The notes under the pieces: model-generated
Seen by the model: only the letters and a program-made list of their open reading frames with translations
What the model was told of the DNA's origin: nothing
Databases searched by the model: none
Made by a program: the position numbers and the translations under genes
Part shown: one piece after another, positions 47,069 through 57,318 of the stretch
How positions within the stretch are numbered: position 1 is the first letter of the stretch
How the letters are laid out: every line of letters starts with the position of its first letter
Assembly: GCA_016866305.1 (NCBI GenBank)
Contig: VGMX01000010.1
Coordinates: 17,165-81,164, forward strand
Length of the DNA: 64,000 nt
Reading direction: 5' to 3'
DNA from: Chlorobiota bacterium
GTDB taxonomy: Bacteria; Bacteroidota; Chlorobiia; Chlorobiales; Chlorobiaceae

Positions 47069-50000
47069 ATGAGCCGGACGTTTAAGACAATGGAGGGAAA
47101 TGAAGCCTTAGCTCATGTCTCTTACCGCACCAGTGAAGTTATTTCAATCTACCCGATTACGCCGGCCTCTCCCATGGGCGAATATTCGGATGACTGGGCA
47201 GCCGAAGGGAAGACAAACATCTGGGGCACCATACCCAAGGTAGACGAGATGCAGAGCGAGGCCGGTGCTGCAGCCGCTGTTCACGGCGCCCTGCAGACAG
47301 GCGCCCTCACCACCACGTTTACTGCTGCGCAGGGTCTGCTGCTGATGATTCCGAACATGTACAAGATCGCCGGTGAGCTCTCCCCGTGCGTCATCCATGT
47401 ATCGGCGCGCTCCCTGGCCGCGCAGGCACTCTCAATTTTCGGCGACCACGCCGATGTCATGTCGGTCCGTGGCACCGGTTTTGCCCTGCTGGCATCAAGC
47501 TCGGTGCAGGAGGTCATGGACATGGCCCTGATTTCCGCTGCCGCCACGCTCGAGGCACGGGTTCCGGTGCTGCATTTCTTTGACGGCTTCAGGACCTCGC
47601 ATGAAATCTCCAAGATAGAGGTTGTTCCCGATGAGGTGATCAGGGCAATGATGAGCGATGAACTGGTCATCGCGCACCGCAACCGCCGCATGTGTCCCGA
47701 TGCACCCATTATCCGCGGTACATCCCAGAACCCGGACGTCTATTTCCAGGGAAGGGAAACCGTGAACAGCTACTATCTTGCATTCCCTTCCATTATTGAA
47801 AAACTCATGGACCGGTTCGGCGAGCTGACCGGACGCCATTACAGGCCCTATCAGTATTACGGTGCTCCGGATGCCGAAAGAGTGGTCATTCTCATGGGAT
47901 CGGGAGTCGAAACCGTCAGGGAGAGTGTCGAGTACCTGAACCGTTCCGGCGAAAAGGTCGGCGTTATCAATGCCCGCCTGTTCCGCCCTTTTGATATCGA
48001 AATGTTCGTCAAGTCGCTTCCCGCCTCGGTGAAATCGGTCTCGGTGCTTGACCGGGTCAAGGAACCCGGCAGCGCAGGGGAACCGCTTTACCTTGACATC
48101 GTCAACGCCCTGCTCGAAGGGTTCCGGAAAGGACTGCTCAATGCCATGCCGGCCATTACCGGCGGACGGTACGGCCTTTCATCGAAGGAGTTCACCCCGG
48201 CAATGGTCAAGGGCGTCTTCGACAACATGGCTTCAGGATCGCCGAAAAACCATTTCACGGTAGGCATCAGGGACGATGTGACCGATTCGAGCCTCGACTA
48301 CGACCCTTCGTTCTCGATCGAATCCGACAGTGTCTTCCGCGCTATTTTTTATGGCCTCGGCTCTGACGGTACGGTCGGCGCAAACAAGAACTCGATCAAG
48401 ATCATCGGCGAAAACACCCCGAACTATGCCCAGGGTTATTTCGTCTACGATTCCAAGAAAGCAGGTTCGATCACCACGTCGCATCTGCGTTTCGGGCCTG
48501 AGCAGATCCACTCCACCTATCTCATCAGCGATGCGCACTTCATCGGCTGCCATCACTGGATATTCCTTGAGATGATCGATCTGGTTAAAAATCTCAAGCA
48601 GGGCGGAACCCTGCTGCTCAACTCGCACTATTCTGCGGAAGAACTCTGGGAGAAACTGCCGAGAATCGTGCAGGAACATCTGATCCGCAAACAGGCGAAA
48701 CTCTATACCATCGACGCCTACAAGGTAGCCCAGGCCAGCGGCATGGGTCAGCGTATCAACACCATCATGCAGGCATGCTTCTTTGCCATTTCAGGCGTCC
48801 TGCCCGGCGATGAAGCCGTTGAAAAAATCAAGGACGCCATTCGCGAAACCTATGGAAAAAAAGGCGACGAAGTGGTCAACCAGAATATCAAGGCCGTAGA
48901 TGACACGCTCGCCAACCTGCATCAGGTCACGATCGGTTCCGTTGCTGAAAGCAAAAAGGAACTTCGTCCGCCGATTGTCGGCGAGGCTCCGGAATTCGTC
49001 TGCAACGTCCTTGCAAAAATCATTGCCGGCGAAGGCGACGACATTCCCGTAAGCGAACTGCCGGCCGACGGCACCTATCCGGTAGGCACCGCGAAATTCG
49101 AAAAACGCAACCTCGCCGAAATGATCCCGGCATGGGAGCCCGATCTGTGCATCGAATGCAGCAAATGCGCAATGGTATGCCCGCATGCGGCGATCCGTGC
49201 GAAAGTCTATGCGCCGGAATACCTCGGTAACGCTCCTCGCACCTTCAAGTGCATCGACGCTAAAGGCGCTAACTGGGCAGGGATGAAATTCACCATCCAG
49301 GTCGCTCCGGAAGACTGCACCGGCTGCGAAATCTGTGCGCATGTCTGCCCCGCGCGCGATAAAAGCAATCCGGATCGGAAAGCGCTGAACATGCACATGC
49401 AGGCACCGCTGCGCGAAACCGAAAGAGACAACTGGAACTACTTCCTCAATATTCCGGAATTCGACCGGAATAAAATCAATGTCAGGCTGATCAAGGAGCA
49501 GCAGCTGCAGCAGCCGCTGTTCGAATTCTCCGGAGCCTGCTCGGGATGCGGCGAAACTCCGTACGTAAAAATGATGACGCAGCTCTTTGGCGACCGCCTC
49601 GTTATCGGCAACTCTACCGGATGCTCGTCCATCTACGGTGGCAACCTGCCGACAACGCCCTACACCACCAATGCGGAAGGTCGCGGACCGACATGGTCTA
49701 ACTCGCTCTTCGAAGATACCGCTGAGTTCGCGCTCGGCTTCAGGATTTCTATCGACAAACAGCGCGAGTATGCCCGCGAGCTGGTAAGGAAACTCGCCTC
49801 CGAAACCGGCGAAACGCTCGCAGAGGAGATACTCGATGCGAAAGAGGGCTCAGAGCCTGAAATTTTCGAACAGCGCCGGCGCGTGACGATACTCAAAGAG
49901 AAACTCGGCAATATCAATTCCGCCGATGCGAAAAACCTGCTTTCGGTAGCCGACATGCTGGTCAGGAAAAGCGTCTGGGCCGTCGGGGGCGATGGCTGGG

Positions 50001-50629
50001 CTTACGACATCGGATACGGCGGCGTCGACCACGTAACGGCCGGAGACAAGAACGTGAACCTTCTGGTTCTCGATACGGAGGTCTACTCCAATACCGGCGG
50101 CCAGGCATCGAAAGCCACCCCGAAAGCCGCAGTAGCAAAATTTGCGGCAGCGGGCCGGACTATGACCAAAAAGGATCTCGGCCTGATCTCCATGACCTAC
50201 GGCAACGCCTATGTGGCCAGCGTAGCGTTCGGGGCGCGCGACGAGCAGACGCTGAAAGCGTTTCTCGAAGCCGAAGCCTATGACGGCCCTTCGATCATCA
50301 TCGCATACTCGCACTGTATTGCTCACGGCATCAACATGGCGACAGGGCTTGACAACCAGAAGGCCGCGGTTGATTCCGGTCACTGGATTCTCTACCGCTA
50401 CAATCCGGATCGACTGAAAGAGGGTAAAAATCCGCTTGTGCTCGACTCGAAAAAGCCGAAAATTCCCGTAGCGCAGTTCCTGAACATGGAAAACAGGTTC
50501 AGGATGCTCAAGAAAAGCCATCCCAAGATCGCCGAACAGTATTTTGCCGCGATCCAGAAGGAGGTGGACGCACGCTGGGCACATTACGAGTATCTTGCTG
50601 CCAGGTCGTACGATGAGCTGAAAGCCTGA
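47069..50629 (+). CDS. nifJ: Pyruvate:ferredoxin (flavodoxin) oxidoreductase, single chain
   Basis: A 1186-residue homodimeric PFOR/pyruvate synthase. The N-terminal domains (YPITPASPMGEYSDDWA near residues 29-45) bind pyruvate and CoA. Two 4Fe-4S clusters lie in CIECSKCAMVCPH (near 693) and CTGCEICAHVCP (near 750). A third cluster binder begins at ACSGCGETP (near 820). The C-terminal TPP domain has GDGWAYDIGYGG (near 973). In green sulfur bacteria this enzyme makes pyruvate from acetyl-CoA and CO2 with reduced ferredoxin. ATG 47069 is the family start; the frame is open to 47000. Confidence 0.96.
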   Translation: MSRTFKTMEGNEALAHVSYRTSEVISIYPITPASPMGEYSDDWAAEGKTNIWGTIPKVDEMQSEAGAAAAVHGALQTGALTTTFTAAQGLLLMIPNMYKIAGELSPCVIHVSARSLAAQALSIFGDHADVMSVRGTGFALLASSSVQEVMDMALISAAATLEARVPVLHFFDGFRTSHEISKIEVVPDEVIRAMMSDELVIAHRNRRMCPDAPIIRGTSQNPDVYFQGRETVNSYYLAFPSIIEKLMDRFGELTGRHYRPYQYYGAPDAERVVILMGSGVETVRESVEYLNRSGEKVGVINARLFRPFDIEMFVKSLPASVKSVSVLDRVKEPGSAGEPLYLDIVNALLEGFRKGLLNAMPAITGGRYGLSSKEFTPAMVKGVFDNMASGSPKNHFTVGIRDDVTDSSLDYDPSFSIESDSVFRAIFYGLGSDGTVGANKNSIKIIGENTPNYAQGYFVYDSKKAGSITTSHLRFGPEQIHSTYLISDAHFIGCHHWIFLEMIDLVKNLKQGGTLLLNSHYSAEELWEKLPRIVQEHLIRKQAKLYTIDAYKVAQASGMGQRINTIMQACFFAISGVLPGDEAVEKIKDAIRETYGKKGDEVVNQNIKAVDDTLANLHQVTIGSVAESKKELRPPIVGEAPEFVCNVLAKIIAGEGDDIPVSELPADGTYPVGTAKFEKRNLAEMIPAWEPDLCIECSKCAMVCPHAAIRAKVYAPEYLGNAPRTFKCIDAKGANWAGMKFTIQVAPEDCTGCEICAHVCPARDKSNPDRKALNMHMQAPLRETERDNWNYFLNIPEFDRNKINVRLIKEQQLQQPLFEFSGACSGCGETPYVKMMTQLFGDRLVIGNSTGCSSIYGGNLPTTPYTTNAEGRGPTWSNSLFEDTAEFALGFRISIDKQREYARELVRKLASETGETLAEEILDAKEGSEPEIFEQRRRVTILKEKLGNINSADAKNLLSVADMLVRKSVWAVGGDGWAYDIGYGGVDHVTAGDKNVNLLVLDTEVYSNTGGQASKATPKAAVAKFAAAGRTMTKKDLGLISMTYGNAYVASVAFGARDEQTLKAFLEAEAYDGPSIIIAYSHCIAHGINMATGLDNQKAAVDSGHWILYRYNPDRLKEGKNPLVLDSKKPKIPVAQFLNMENRFRMLKKSHPKIAEQYFAAIQKEVDARWAHYEYLAARSYDELKA

Positions 50630-50663
50630 AATAAGGGAACTTAAAAGTCCTGTGATTCCTGAA

Positions 50664-50700
50664 GGGGAACGGCAGAATCATTGCCGTTCCCTTTTTTTTC
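50664..50700 (+). terminator. Terminator after nifJ
   Basis: GGGAACGGCA (50665-50674) pairs with TGCCGTTCCC (50682-50691), followed by an eight-base T run. It lies 35 bases after the nifJ stop. Confidence 0.92.
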
Positions 50701-50709
50701 AGTTTCTCC

Positions 50710-52413
50710 TCATCCTTCAGGCTTTATCATCTCCCTCAGCTTTCCGGCTTTATCCTGCATACCGAGTTTTTCGTAAACAGCGATGAGATGCCCGACGATT
50801 TCGGCCTCATCAGGAGCAAGCGATGCCGCTTTTTCGAGGTGGACAAGCGCTTCCTGATAGACTCCGAGCCGGAACAGCACCCATCCGAGCGTATCGAGAT
50901 AAACCGGATTGTCAGGTTCATCCGCGACAGCCTGCAGGGCGAGCTTTTTGGCTGTCTGAAGGTCGCGTCCCTGCAGTGCGAGAAGATAGGCGTAATTATT
51001 CATGGCAAGGGTGTTGCCGGGATCGAGCAACAGGATCTGCCGGTACATGGCCATGCTTTTTTCTGCCAGACCAAGCTTGTCGTAACTCATGGCAAGCGTT
51101 GAAGCCGCCTGGATGAACAGCCATCCCTCCTTCTGCCCCTGCTTCCGGTTCAGAGCCTGCTCGAGCACCCGGATCGCCTTGCGGGTATCACCGGTCTGGA
51201 ATGCCGTATAGCCCTCCAGCACAAGAAGCCTCATCGGCATACCGGAAACCAGTTTTTTTGCGCGGGCAACTGCCGAGACGGCTTTTGCGTACTGTTTCTG
51301 GAGCAGCAGGGCTGAAACAAGCTCTTCCCACGCATCGATGTTGGCCGGCTCTTTGCGCAGGACGGCCGTGAACTCGCCGACAGCATCGGCAGGCTTTTTT
51401 TCCCTCATTTTCATGCGGCCTCTCAATAGGCCAACCGCCGCTGCTCCGGGATGTCGCCGCTCCATTTCCGCAAGCATGATTCCCAGCGGCTCCAGATAAG
51501 CCTTGTCCCTGGAGGAACGTATATAAAAAAGCTCTGCGAGCCGTTTTTTCTCAGCGAGCTTCAAGCCTGCGGTATTATAGAAAGCATCGAGATCACGCCG
51601 GAACGCATTCCGGTCTTCCGACCGCATGGAAAGTTCGAGCAGGGCAAGCCATGCCGGTGCAAAGCGGGAGTTCCGGCCGATAATCTCGCGAAACGTTTTC
51701 TCCGCCATTGCCGGCTGGCCCGTTTCCACATACAGCTCGCCAAGAGTAAGCTGCAAACGCACCTTCTCCTCGCCCTCGCCCTCCTCTATCAGACCGGAGA
51801 GCGTTTCAATGGCGCTGTTGTAGTGTTTGAGTTTTATTTCGAGCAGAAGCACCTGGGCCCTGGTATTTTCGTCGGAGGGATCAAGCGCGAGAATGCGGTG
51901 GAAAAGGTCGAGAGCCTTTTGGAAATCTCCGGACGCCATGTATTCGAGGGCAAGCAGGGTCAGGTATTCACTGTTGCCGGAATCAAGTTCGACAAGCCTT
52001 GTATAGAGTGCGATCGCACGGGAATAATCTTTTTGCTGATGGGCCACGAGAGCAAGCATCCGCAGATAATACCTGTTCGAGGGTTCGGCTTCGGAGGCTG
52101 CTTCGGCATGGGTTCTCGCCGAATCGGTCACCCCGAGTTCGACAAAGGCCTTGGCCAGGGCATGGTGAACCGCAGCCCGCTCCGACATTCCATGTGGATG
52201 AACCGAGCGGTAAGCATCGATAGCACCCCAGAAATCGCCTTTCTCGGCAAGCAGAAGCGCCTTGACAAATCGGTTTTTTGCCGATACCGCCGCGGTATCG
52301 GCTTCTGAAGCCGGTACAAAAGCTCCGTTCTTTGCGGAAAACCGCGTGCTGCAACCCGAAAAGAGCAGAAGTGTGAAGAGCACCAGCGGCAAAAGCCGCA
52401 GGCAGGAAGCCAC
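50710..52413 (-). CDS. TPR-repeat lipoprotein
   Basis: A 567-residue protein. From a GTG start at 52413 the sequence begins with a signal peptide ending in LFSGC (lipobox, Cys near residue 20), and then a near-continuous run of tetratricopeptide repeats to the C-terminus (for example FHRILALDPSDENTRAQVLL and YDKLGLAEKSMAMYRQILLL). The frame is open upstream to 52581 inside ruvB, but the signal peptide supports a start near 52413. Likely an outer-membrane scaffold; partner unknown. Confidence 0.82.
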   Translation of the reverse strand: MASCLRLLPLVLFTLLLFSGCSTRFSAKNGAFVPASEADTAAVSAKNRFVKALLLAEKGDFWGAIDAYRSVHPHGMSERAAVHHALAKAFVELGVTDSARTHAEAASEAEPSNRYYLRMLALVAHQQKDYSRAIALYTRLVELDSGNSEYLTLLALEYMASGDFQKALDLFHRILALDPSDENTRAQVLLLEIKLKHYNSAIETLSGLIEEGEGEEKVRLQLTLGELYVETGQPAMAEKTFREIIGRNSRFAPAWLALLELSMRSEDRNAFRRDLDAFYNTAGLKLAEKKRLAELFYIRSSRDKAYLEPLGIMLAEMERRHPGAAAVGLLRGRMKMREKKPADAVGEFTAVLRKEPANIDAWEELVSALLLQKQYAKAVSAVARAKKLVSGMPMRLLVLEGYTAFQTGDTRKAIRVLEQALNRKQGQKEGWLFIQAASTLAMSYDKLGLAEKSMAMYRQILLLDPGNTLAMNNYAYLLALQGRDLQTAKKLALQAVADEPDNPVYLDTLGWVLFRLGVYQEALVHLEKAASLAPDEAEIVGHLIAVYEKLGMQDKAGKLREMIKPEG

Positions 52414-52444
52414 ACCGGCCGGATATTTGATGCCGTCGCTTCCT

Positions 52445-53485
52445 TCAGGGCAGCGAATCGAAGAGCGGGGCGTCGCTGGCCGGGCTGCCCGGCAGCGAGA
52501 ACCTGAGAAGCGCACGACGGGTCGCAATCCTCCCTCTCGGCGTTCTCGATATATAGCCTGCCTGGATAAGATAGGGTTCATAAACCTCCTCGATAGTATC
52601 CTGTTCCTCCCCTACCGAAACAGCCAGAGACGCTGCACCGACAGGACCTCCACTGAACTTGTTGACAATGGTATCCATGATCCTCTTGTCCATATCATCG
52701 AGACCTTCCTCATCGATTTCCAGACGTTCGAGCGTGGTTCTGGCGATGAAACGCGTGATAACCGGGGCATCGGCAACCTGGGCGAAATCCCGCGCACGCC
52801 GCAGCAGCCTGTTGGCGATTCGCGGGGTACCGCGGGAGCGGCCGGCAATCTCGGCGGCGGCTTCACGCTCGATGCCGATACCGAGAATGCCCGATGCCCG
52901 GACGATGATCTGCTCGAGCAGTTCGGGGGCGTAATAATCGAAACGACTGGTGATGCCGAAGCGCGCCCGGAGAGGAGAAGTAAGCAGGCCGGAACGGGTC
53001 GTCGCACCGACCAGCGTGAACGGTTCGATGCGCAGCTGAACCGCCCGGGCGGAAGGACCACTGTCGAGCATGATGTCGATACGGAAATCCTCCATAGCCG
53101 AGTAGAGATACTCCTCGACGGCCGGCGGCAGGCGGTGGATCTCATCGATAAAGAGCACATCTCCTTTCTGCAGGCCGGTCAGAAGACCGGCAAGATTGCC
53201 CGCCTTGTCGAGCAGAGGCCCTGAGGTGGCCTTGATGCTGCAACCCATTTCAGCTGCGATGATATGGGCGAGCGTGGTCTTCCCCAGGCCGGGAGGCCCT
53301 GAAAGCAGCACATGGTCGAGCGCGTCACCCCTCTTTCTGGCCGCCGATATGAACACATTCAGATTGTCGGTCAGACGCTGCTGACCGGCGAAATCGTCCA
53401 TTCTCAGCGGACGTATCTGCTCCTCGAACCTGCTTTCAAGAGCATCGGCAGGCGTATTCAACAGTTCAATTTTCACTCGGGGCAA
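52445..53485 (-). CDS. ruvB: Holliday junction ATPase RuvB
   Basis: A 346-residue AAA+ motor for branch migration with RuvA. Walker A GPPGLGKTTLAHIIA lies near residues 64-78, Walker B LFIDEIHRLP near 114-123, and sensor ATTRSGLLTSPLRARFG near 163-179. The C-terminal winged-helix domain ends FSLPGSP. It is preceded by the peptide permease, 28 bases away on the same strand. Confidence 0.97.
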   Translation of the reverse strand: MPRVKIELLNTPADALESRFEEQIRPLRMDDFAGQQRLTDNLNVFISAARKRGDALDHVLLSGPPGLGKTTLAHIIAAEMGCSIKATSGPLLDKAGNLAGLLTGLQKGDVLFIDEIHRLPPAVEEYLYSAMEDFRIDIMLDSGPSARAVQLRIEPFTLVGATTRSGLLTSPLRARFGITSRFDYYAPELLEQIIVRASGILGIGIEREAAAEIAGRSRGTPRIANRLLRRARDFAQVADAPVITRFIARTTLERLEIDEEGLDDMDKRIMDTIVNKFSGGPVGAASLAVSVGEEQDTIEEVYEPYLIQAGYISRTPRGRIATRRALLRFSLPGSPASDAPLFDSLP

Positions 53486-53512
53486 CCTCCGGTATGTTGT
53501 TCACGGCTACAG

Positions 53513-54478
53513 TCACAGCCTTATCCTTGGATCGGCAACAGCATAGAAAACATCGGCCAGAAGATTGCCGAGCACGATCAGTGTACCCGAAATGAACGTA
53601 TTGGCGATGATGAGCGGATAATCTCGCGCAAAGATCGCTTCGACCGTCACCCTCCCCATGCCGGGAAACGCAAAAATCACCTCGATAAAAAGCGCTCCGC
53701 TGAAAATGAAAGGAAGGGAACTTCCCATCAGGGTAATGACCGGAAGCAGCGCGTTGCGAAGGGCATGCCGGAAAATCACGACGTTCTCGGGCAGTCCCTT
53801 TGCCCGCGCCGTGCGGATGTAGTCCTGGCGGATCACTTCGAGCATGCTGCCCCGTACATAGCGGGCAATGCCTGCCGCACCGTTGATGCTCAGCACCGTG
53901 ACCGGCAGCACGAGATGCCATATCCTGTCGAGGAAAAAACCGATAGGGCCGAAACTTTCCGCGCCGATTTCGTTCAGGCCCGAGGCAGGAAATATCTGCA
54001 GTTTCAGTGCGAAAACGATGATCATCATGAGTGCGAACCAGAACTCCGGCATGGAGTAGAAGAAGAGCGCGGTCACGGTGAGAAACCGGTCGAGAAAACT
54101 GTTCTGCCGAACCGCAGAAACGATGCCGATGATGATGCCGAAGGTGAAATTGGCGATAAGCGTCAGGCCGGCGATAGTCATGGTGACCGGAAGCGCCTCG
54201 GCGATCACCTCGAATACCGGCTGTTGCGCCCGGCTGAAACTGCGCCCGAAATCGCCGTGCAACACATTCCCGAGCCATTTGACATACTGTACCGGCAACG
54301 GATCGTTCAGACCGTATTGCGCCCTGATCTGTTCGGCAACATTGGGGCTGATCCCCGGCTGGATGAAAAACGCAGCCGGATCACCCGGTGCAAGCCTGAT
54401 AATGAAAAAGGTCAGGGTCAGCACCCCGAATATCAGCGGCACGGAAAGCAGCAGGCGTTTGAAAATATAGGTCAGCAT
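53513..54478 (-). CDS. Peptide/nickel-type ABC transporter permease (DppB-like)
   Basis: A 321-residue permease with six helices. The N-terminal TYIFKRLLLSVPLIFGVLTLTFFIIRLAPGDPA and the C-terminal EAIFARDYPLIIANTFISGTLIVLGNLLADVFYAVADPRIRL are diagnostic of the DppB group; the EAA loop lies near residues 210-225. It follows the substrate-binding gene by 8 bases. The second permease and the ATPases are not adjacent. Confidence 0.92.
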   Translation of the reverse strand: MLTYIFKRLLLSVPLIFGVLTLTFFIIRLAPGDPAAFFIQPGISPNVAEQIRAQYGLNDPLPVQYVKWLGNVLHGDFGRSFSRAQQPVFEVIAEALPVTMTIAGLTLIANFTFGIIIGIVSAVRQNSFLDRFLTVTALFFYSMPEFWFALMMIIVFALKLQIFPASGLNEIGAESFGPIGFFLDRIWHLVLPVTVLSINGAAGIARYVRGSMLEVIRQDYIRTARAKGLPENVVIFRHALRNALLPVITLMGSSLPFIFSGALFIEVIFAFPGMGRVTVEAIFARDYPLIIANTFISGTLIVLGNLLADVFYAVADPRIRL

Positions 54479-54486
54479 ATGGTGCG

Positions 54487-56265
54487 CTATGGTGCAAGGT
54501 TGGCCGATGGGCTGAGCGTCCAGTCGTCGATGTTGTAAAATGTGCCGGAAATATTGAGCTGTTCACCCTGAATCCGCTTGTTGAACCCCTGTGTTTCCCT
54601 GATCCAGTACAGAAACGTCACCGGCTGGTCTTGATGGATAATCCCCTGATATTCAAGCCAGTAAGGCCGGGCCTCGGTCTGCACCAGCTTCTGTTTGGCC
54701 AGTTCGCACAGTTCGTCGATACGCGGATTCCGGTAGCCGACAAAATTGAAGGTACTCTTTTTCAGGTCGGAACCCCAGACATCGAGAGGATCGATTTCAA
54801 GACCGATCGACCAGCCCGCCATCCAGGCATCGAGCTTGCGGTTCTGCAGATTCTCGAAAAACACGTTCGACTCCTGCACATCAAGCCGGCAGTCGATCCC
54901 GATAGCCTTGAGGTTCTGCTGGATGATCACGCTCGCATAGTTCCTCCGGGCATTTCCTGCGTTGGTGTAAAGCACGAAACTGAACTTTCTTCCGTTTTTC
55001 TGCAGGATACCATCAGGGCCGGGCAGCCATCCCTGCTGCCGGAGAAGCTTCGAAGCCCTGACCGGATCGAAGGGGTGTGCAACAACCGAGCTGTTGTACG
55101 CCCATTTCAGCGAAGGAGAGATGTCGGTATTGCACACCGTGCCGTACTCCTTCAGGTACCCGTCGATGATCGCTTCCCGATCGATCGCCATGGTGAGCGC
55201 CCGGCGGACCACCGGGGAACCGAACAGTTGATGGGGTGCAATCCGCCCGGTTTTATGGTAAAGTTCCTGATCGATATTCGACCAGCCGACATAATCGTAC
55301 ACCCGCAGCCCGACACTCTTGATTTCGACTGCCGGATTGGCCTTGACCAGGGAACCGAAGTCTTCCGGCTTGATATTCTCGACAATGTCAACGGCATTGG
55401 TCTGCAGCTGTGCCAGACGAACCGTGTAATCCGGCACGATCCTCCAGTTGACGAGCGGAATGTTTCCGGGCTTGGGAAGATTCGACTTCCGGTTCGATGC
55501 AAGCACGAGTTCCTGCTGCTTGGCCCAGGTTTGCAGCCTGTATGGGCCTGCCCCGACAGGCTTCTGATTCAACGGTGAACTCCTGAAATCCTCGGGCCGC
55601 ACCTCTTTCCAGATATGGGCCGGAAGCGGTGTCAGCGAGGTATGGAACAGCGCGAGGTGTTCAGGAACAGGCTTGAAGAACCTGAAAATCAGCGTCGTGT
55701 CATCAGGAGTTTCGATTGCCCGGTCAAAGTCCACGGCTCCCCTTTCGGCGCCGGCCAGTTCGGCAAGATACTGCTGCCGGGGACTGGCGATGACCGGGTT
55801 GCCGTACAGGCGGTAGGTAAACTTGAAATCCCCTGAAACGACCGGCTTGCCGTCATCCCAGAACACATCGCTGCGGAGGATATAGGTAATGGAGCGTTGA
55901 TCGGGCGACATGATCCAGGTTCTGGCCAGCGCGCCATCGGGCTTTCTGCCTCCGGATGACGGCCTCAGCTTTTTTTCAAGCGCCATGAAATTCAGCAACC
56001 CGGTTGTGGTGTCGAACTCGCTCTGCAGCAGCCCCGGATAGATCAGGCCCGATATATTGCCCGACGTCACGCTTGAACCGATGACGGGGTTGAGATAGTC
56101 AGCGTCGCCGAGCATGGCGATGACCAGCGTCGAATCTTTTGCTCCACCGGAAGAGGATTTGCCGGCACCACCGGCGCAGGCTCCCAGGAGTATCGTAGCA
56201 CCAAGGGCAAGAAAAAACGCAATACCTGTTCTGCGCTTCGCCTGCGGAATGTCAGCTCTCTTCAT
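54487..56265 (-). CDS. Peptide ABC transporter substrate-binding lipoprotein
   Basis: A 592-residue SBP family 5 protein. The signal peptide ends in the lipobox LLGAC (Cys near residue 30), and the GDADYLNPVIGSSVTSGNI start of the mature part is typical. It binds oligopeptides or similar solutes outside the inner membrane for the neighbouring DppB-like permease. The start overlaps the end of hprK by 14 bases. Confidence 0.9.
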   Translation of the reverse strand: MKRADIPQAKRRTGIAFFLALGATILLGACAGGAGKSSSGGAKDSTLVIAMLGDADYLNPVIGSSVTSGNISGLIYPGLLQSEFDTTTGLLNFMALEKKLRPSSGGRKPDGALARTWIMSPDQRSITYILRSDVFWDDGKPVVSGDFKFTYRLYGNPVIASPRQQYLAELAGAERGAVDFDRAIETPDDTTLIFRFFKPVPEHLALFHTSLTPLPAHIWKEVRPEDFRSSPLNQKPVGAGPYRLQTWAKQQELVLASNRKSNLPKPGNIPLVNWRIVPDYTVRLAQLQTNAVDIVENIKPEDFGSLVKANPAVEIKSVGLRVYDYVGWSNIDQELYHKTGRIAPHQLFGSPVVRRALTMAIDREAIIDGYLKEYGTVCNTDISPSLKWAYNSSVVAHPFDPVRASKLLRQQGWLPGPDGILQKNGRKFSFVLYTNAGNARRNYASVIIQQNLKAIGIDCRLDVQESNVFFENLQNRKLDAWMAGWSIGLEIDPLDVWGSDLKKSTFNFVGYRNPRIDELCELAKQKLVQTEARPYWLEYQGIIHQDQPVTFLYWIRETQGFNKRIQGEQLNISGTFYNIDDWTLSPSANLAP

Positions 56266-57244
56266 ACGGCTCTTTTTCCTTGTCTATTATGGTTCTGATC
56301 CTTTCGGTCAATGCCTCGGCTGCGACATAATTCGAATAGTGTTTGAGCAGGAAGTTCAGTGCGACAACCTCGATGATGACCGCGATGTTTTTTCCGGGGA
56401 AAATCGGGAGCTGCACCAGCGGAACGTCCACACCGAGAATCTTTATCGACTTCATGTCAAGCCCGAGCCGTTCGTAGTCGGTTTCACGGTTCCATTCGAG
56501 CAGTTCGACGACAACCTGTACATCCTTGACGTCCCTGATGGCCCTGATGCCGAAATTGGCTTTGACATCGACAACCCCGAGACCGCGGATTTCCATGAAA
56601 TGATCGATAATATCGTTCCGGCGGGCATTCAGGATCAGTGATTCCCCCTTGCGGCGGATAACAACGACATCATCGGCTACAAGTCCATGTCCCCGTTCGA
56701 TGAGGTCAAGGGCGATCTCCGACTTGCCGAGGCCGCTCTTTCCCGTCAGCAACACACCCACACCGCACACATCGACCATGGAACCATGATACTGCTGGTG
56801 CAGGGAAAACTGGTCGTCAAGAAAATCGGTGATCAGGTACATCGCCTTGGTCGAGGAGTGGCGAGTGGCATAAACCGGTACTCCTGCAGCCGTGGCCATA
56901 TCGAGCAGTTCGGCTTCGAGCTTGTTGGTGCTGGTCAGGACAATGCAGGGAACCTTGAAACGCACCAGGTGTTCGAATGCGTTCCTGCGCGCGGCATCGT
57001 CAAGGTGATTGAGAAACCGGGTTTCGGTGTTGCCGAGAATCTGTACCCGCTTGTAGGTAAACAGATTGGTGAAACCGGCGAGCGCAAGGCCGGGACGGTG
57101 CAGTTCACGCTCGGAAATCCTGCGTTTCTGTTCATCGACCCTGTTCAGCCTGCGCAGCTTGATATCGTGATTTTTTCCGATGTTCTCAAAAAAATAGGCG
57201 ACCGTTATCGATCGCTTTTTTATGCCCTTCTGGTCGAAATTCAT
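56252..57244 (-). CDS. hprK: HPr kinase/phosphorylase
   Basis: A 330-residue protein. The N-terminal domain (1-130) precedes the kinase domain with Walker A TGKSGLGKS near 167-175, the ADDVVVIRR segment near 190, and the MEIRGLGVVDVKANFGI signature near 213-229. HprK phosphorylates Ser46 of HPr in firmicutes; in Chlorobi its target is not settled because PTS sugar transporters are generally absent. ATG 57244 is preferred over an in-frame start 48 bases upstream. Confidence 0.93.
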   Translation of the reverse strand: MNFDQKGIKKRSITVAYFFENIGKNHDIKLRRLNRVDEQKRRISERELHRPGLALAGFTNLFTYKRVQILGNTETRFLNHLDDAARRNAFEHLVRFKVPCIVLTSTNKLEAELLDMATAAGVPVYATRHSSTKAMYLITDFLDDQFSLHQQYHGSMVDVCGVGVLLTGKSGLGKSEIALDLIERGHGLVADDVVVIRRKGESLILNARRNDIIDHFMEIRGLGVVDVKANFGIRAIRDVKDVQVVVELLEWNRETDYERLGLDMKSIKILGVDVPLVQLPIFPGKNIAVIIEVVALNFLLKHYSNYVAAEALTERIRTIIDKEKEPYEES

Positions 57245-57273
57245 GGCACAAGAGTGAATGGTGACAAGAAAAG

Positions 57274-57312
57274 ACCGGGAAGCCTGCCGCATCGTTTCGC
57301 AGGCTTCCCGGT
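57274..57312 (-). terminator. Terminator hairpin between hpf and hprK
   Basis: A perfect 14-base inverted repeat, ACCGGGAAGCCTGC (57274-57287) with GCAGGCTTCCCGGT (57299-57312), lies 6 bases past the hpf stop. On the minus strand it is followed by TCTTTTCTTG, a T-rich run fitting a terminator. Confidence 0.85.
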
Positions 57313-57318
57313 ACCAGG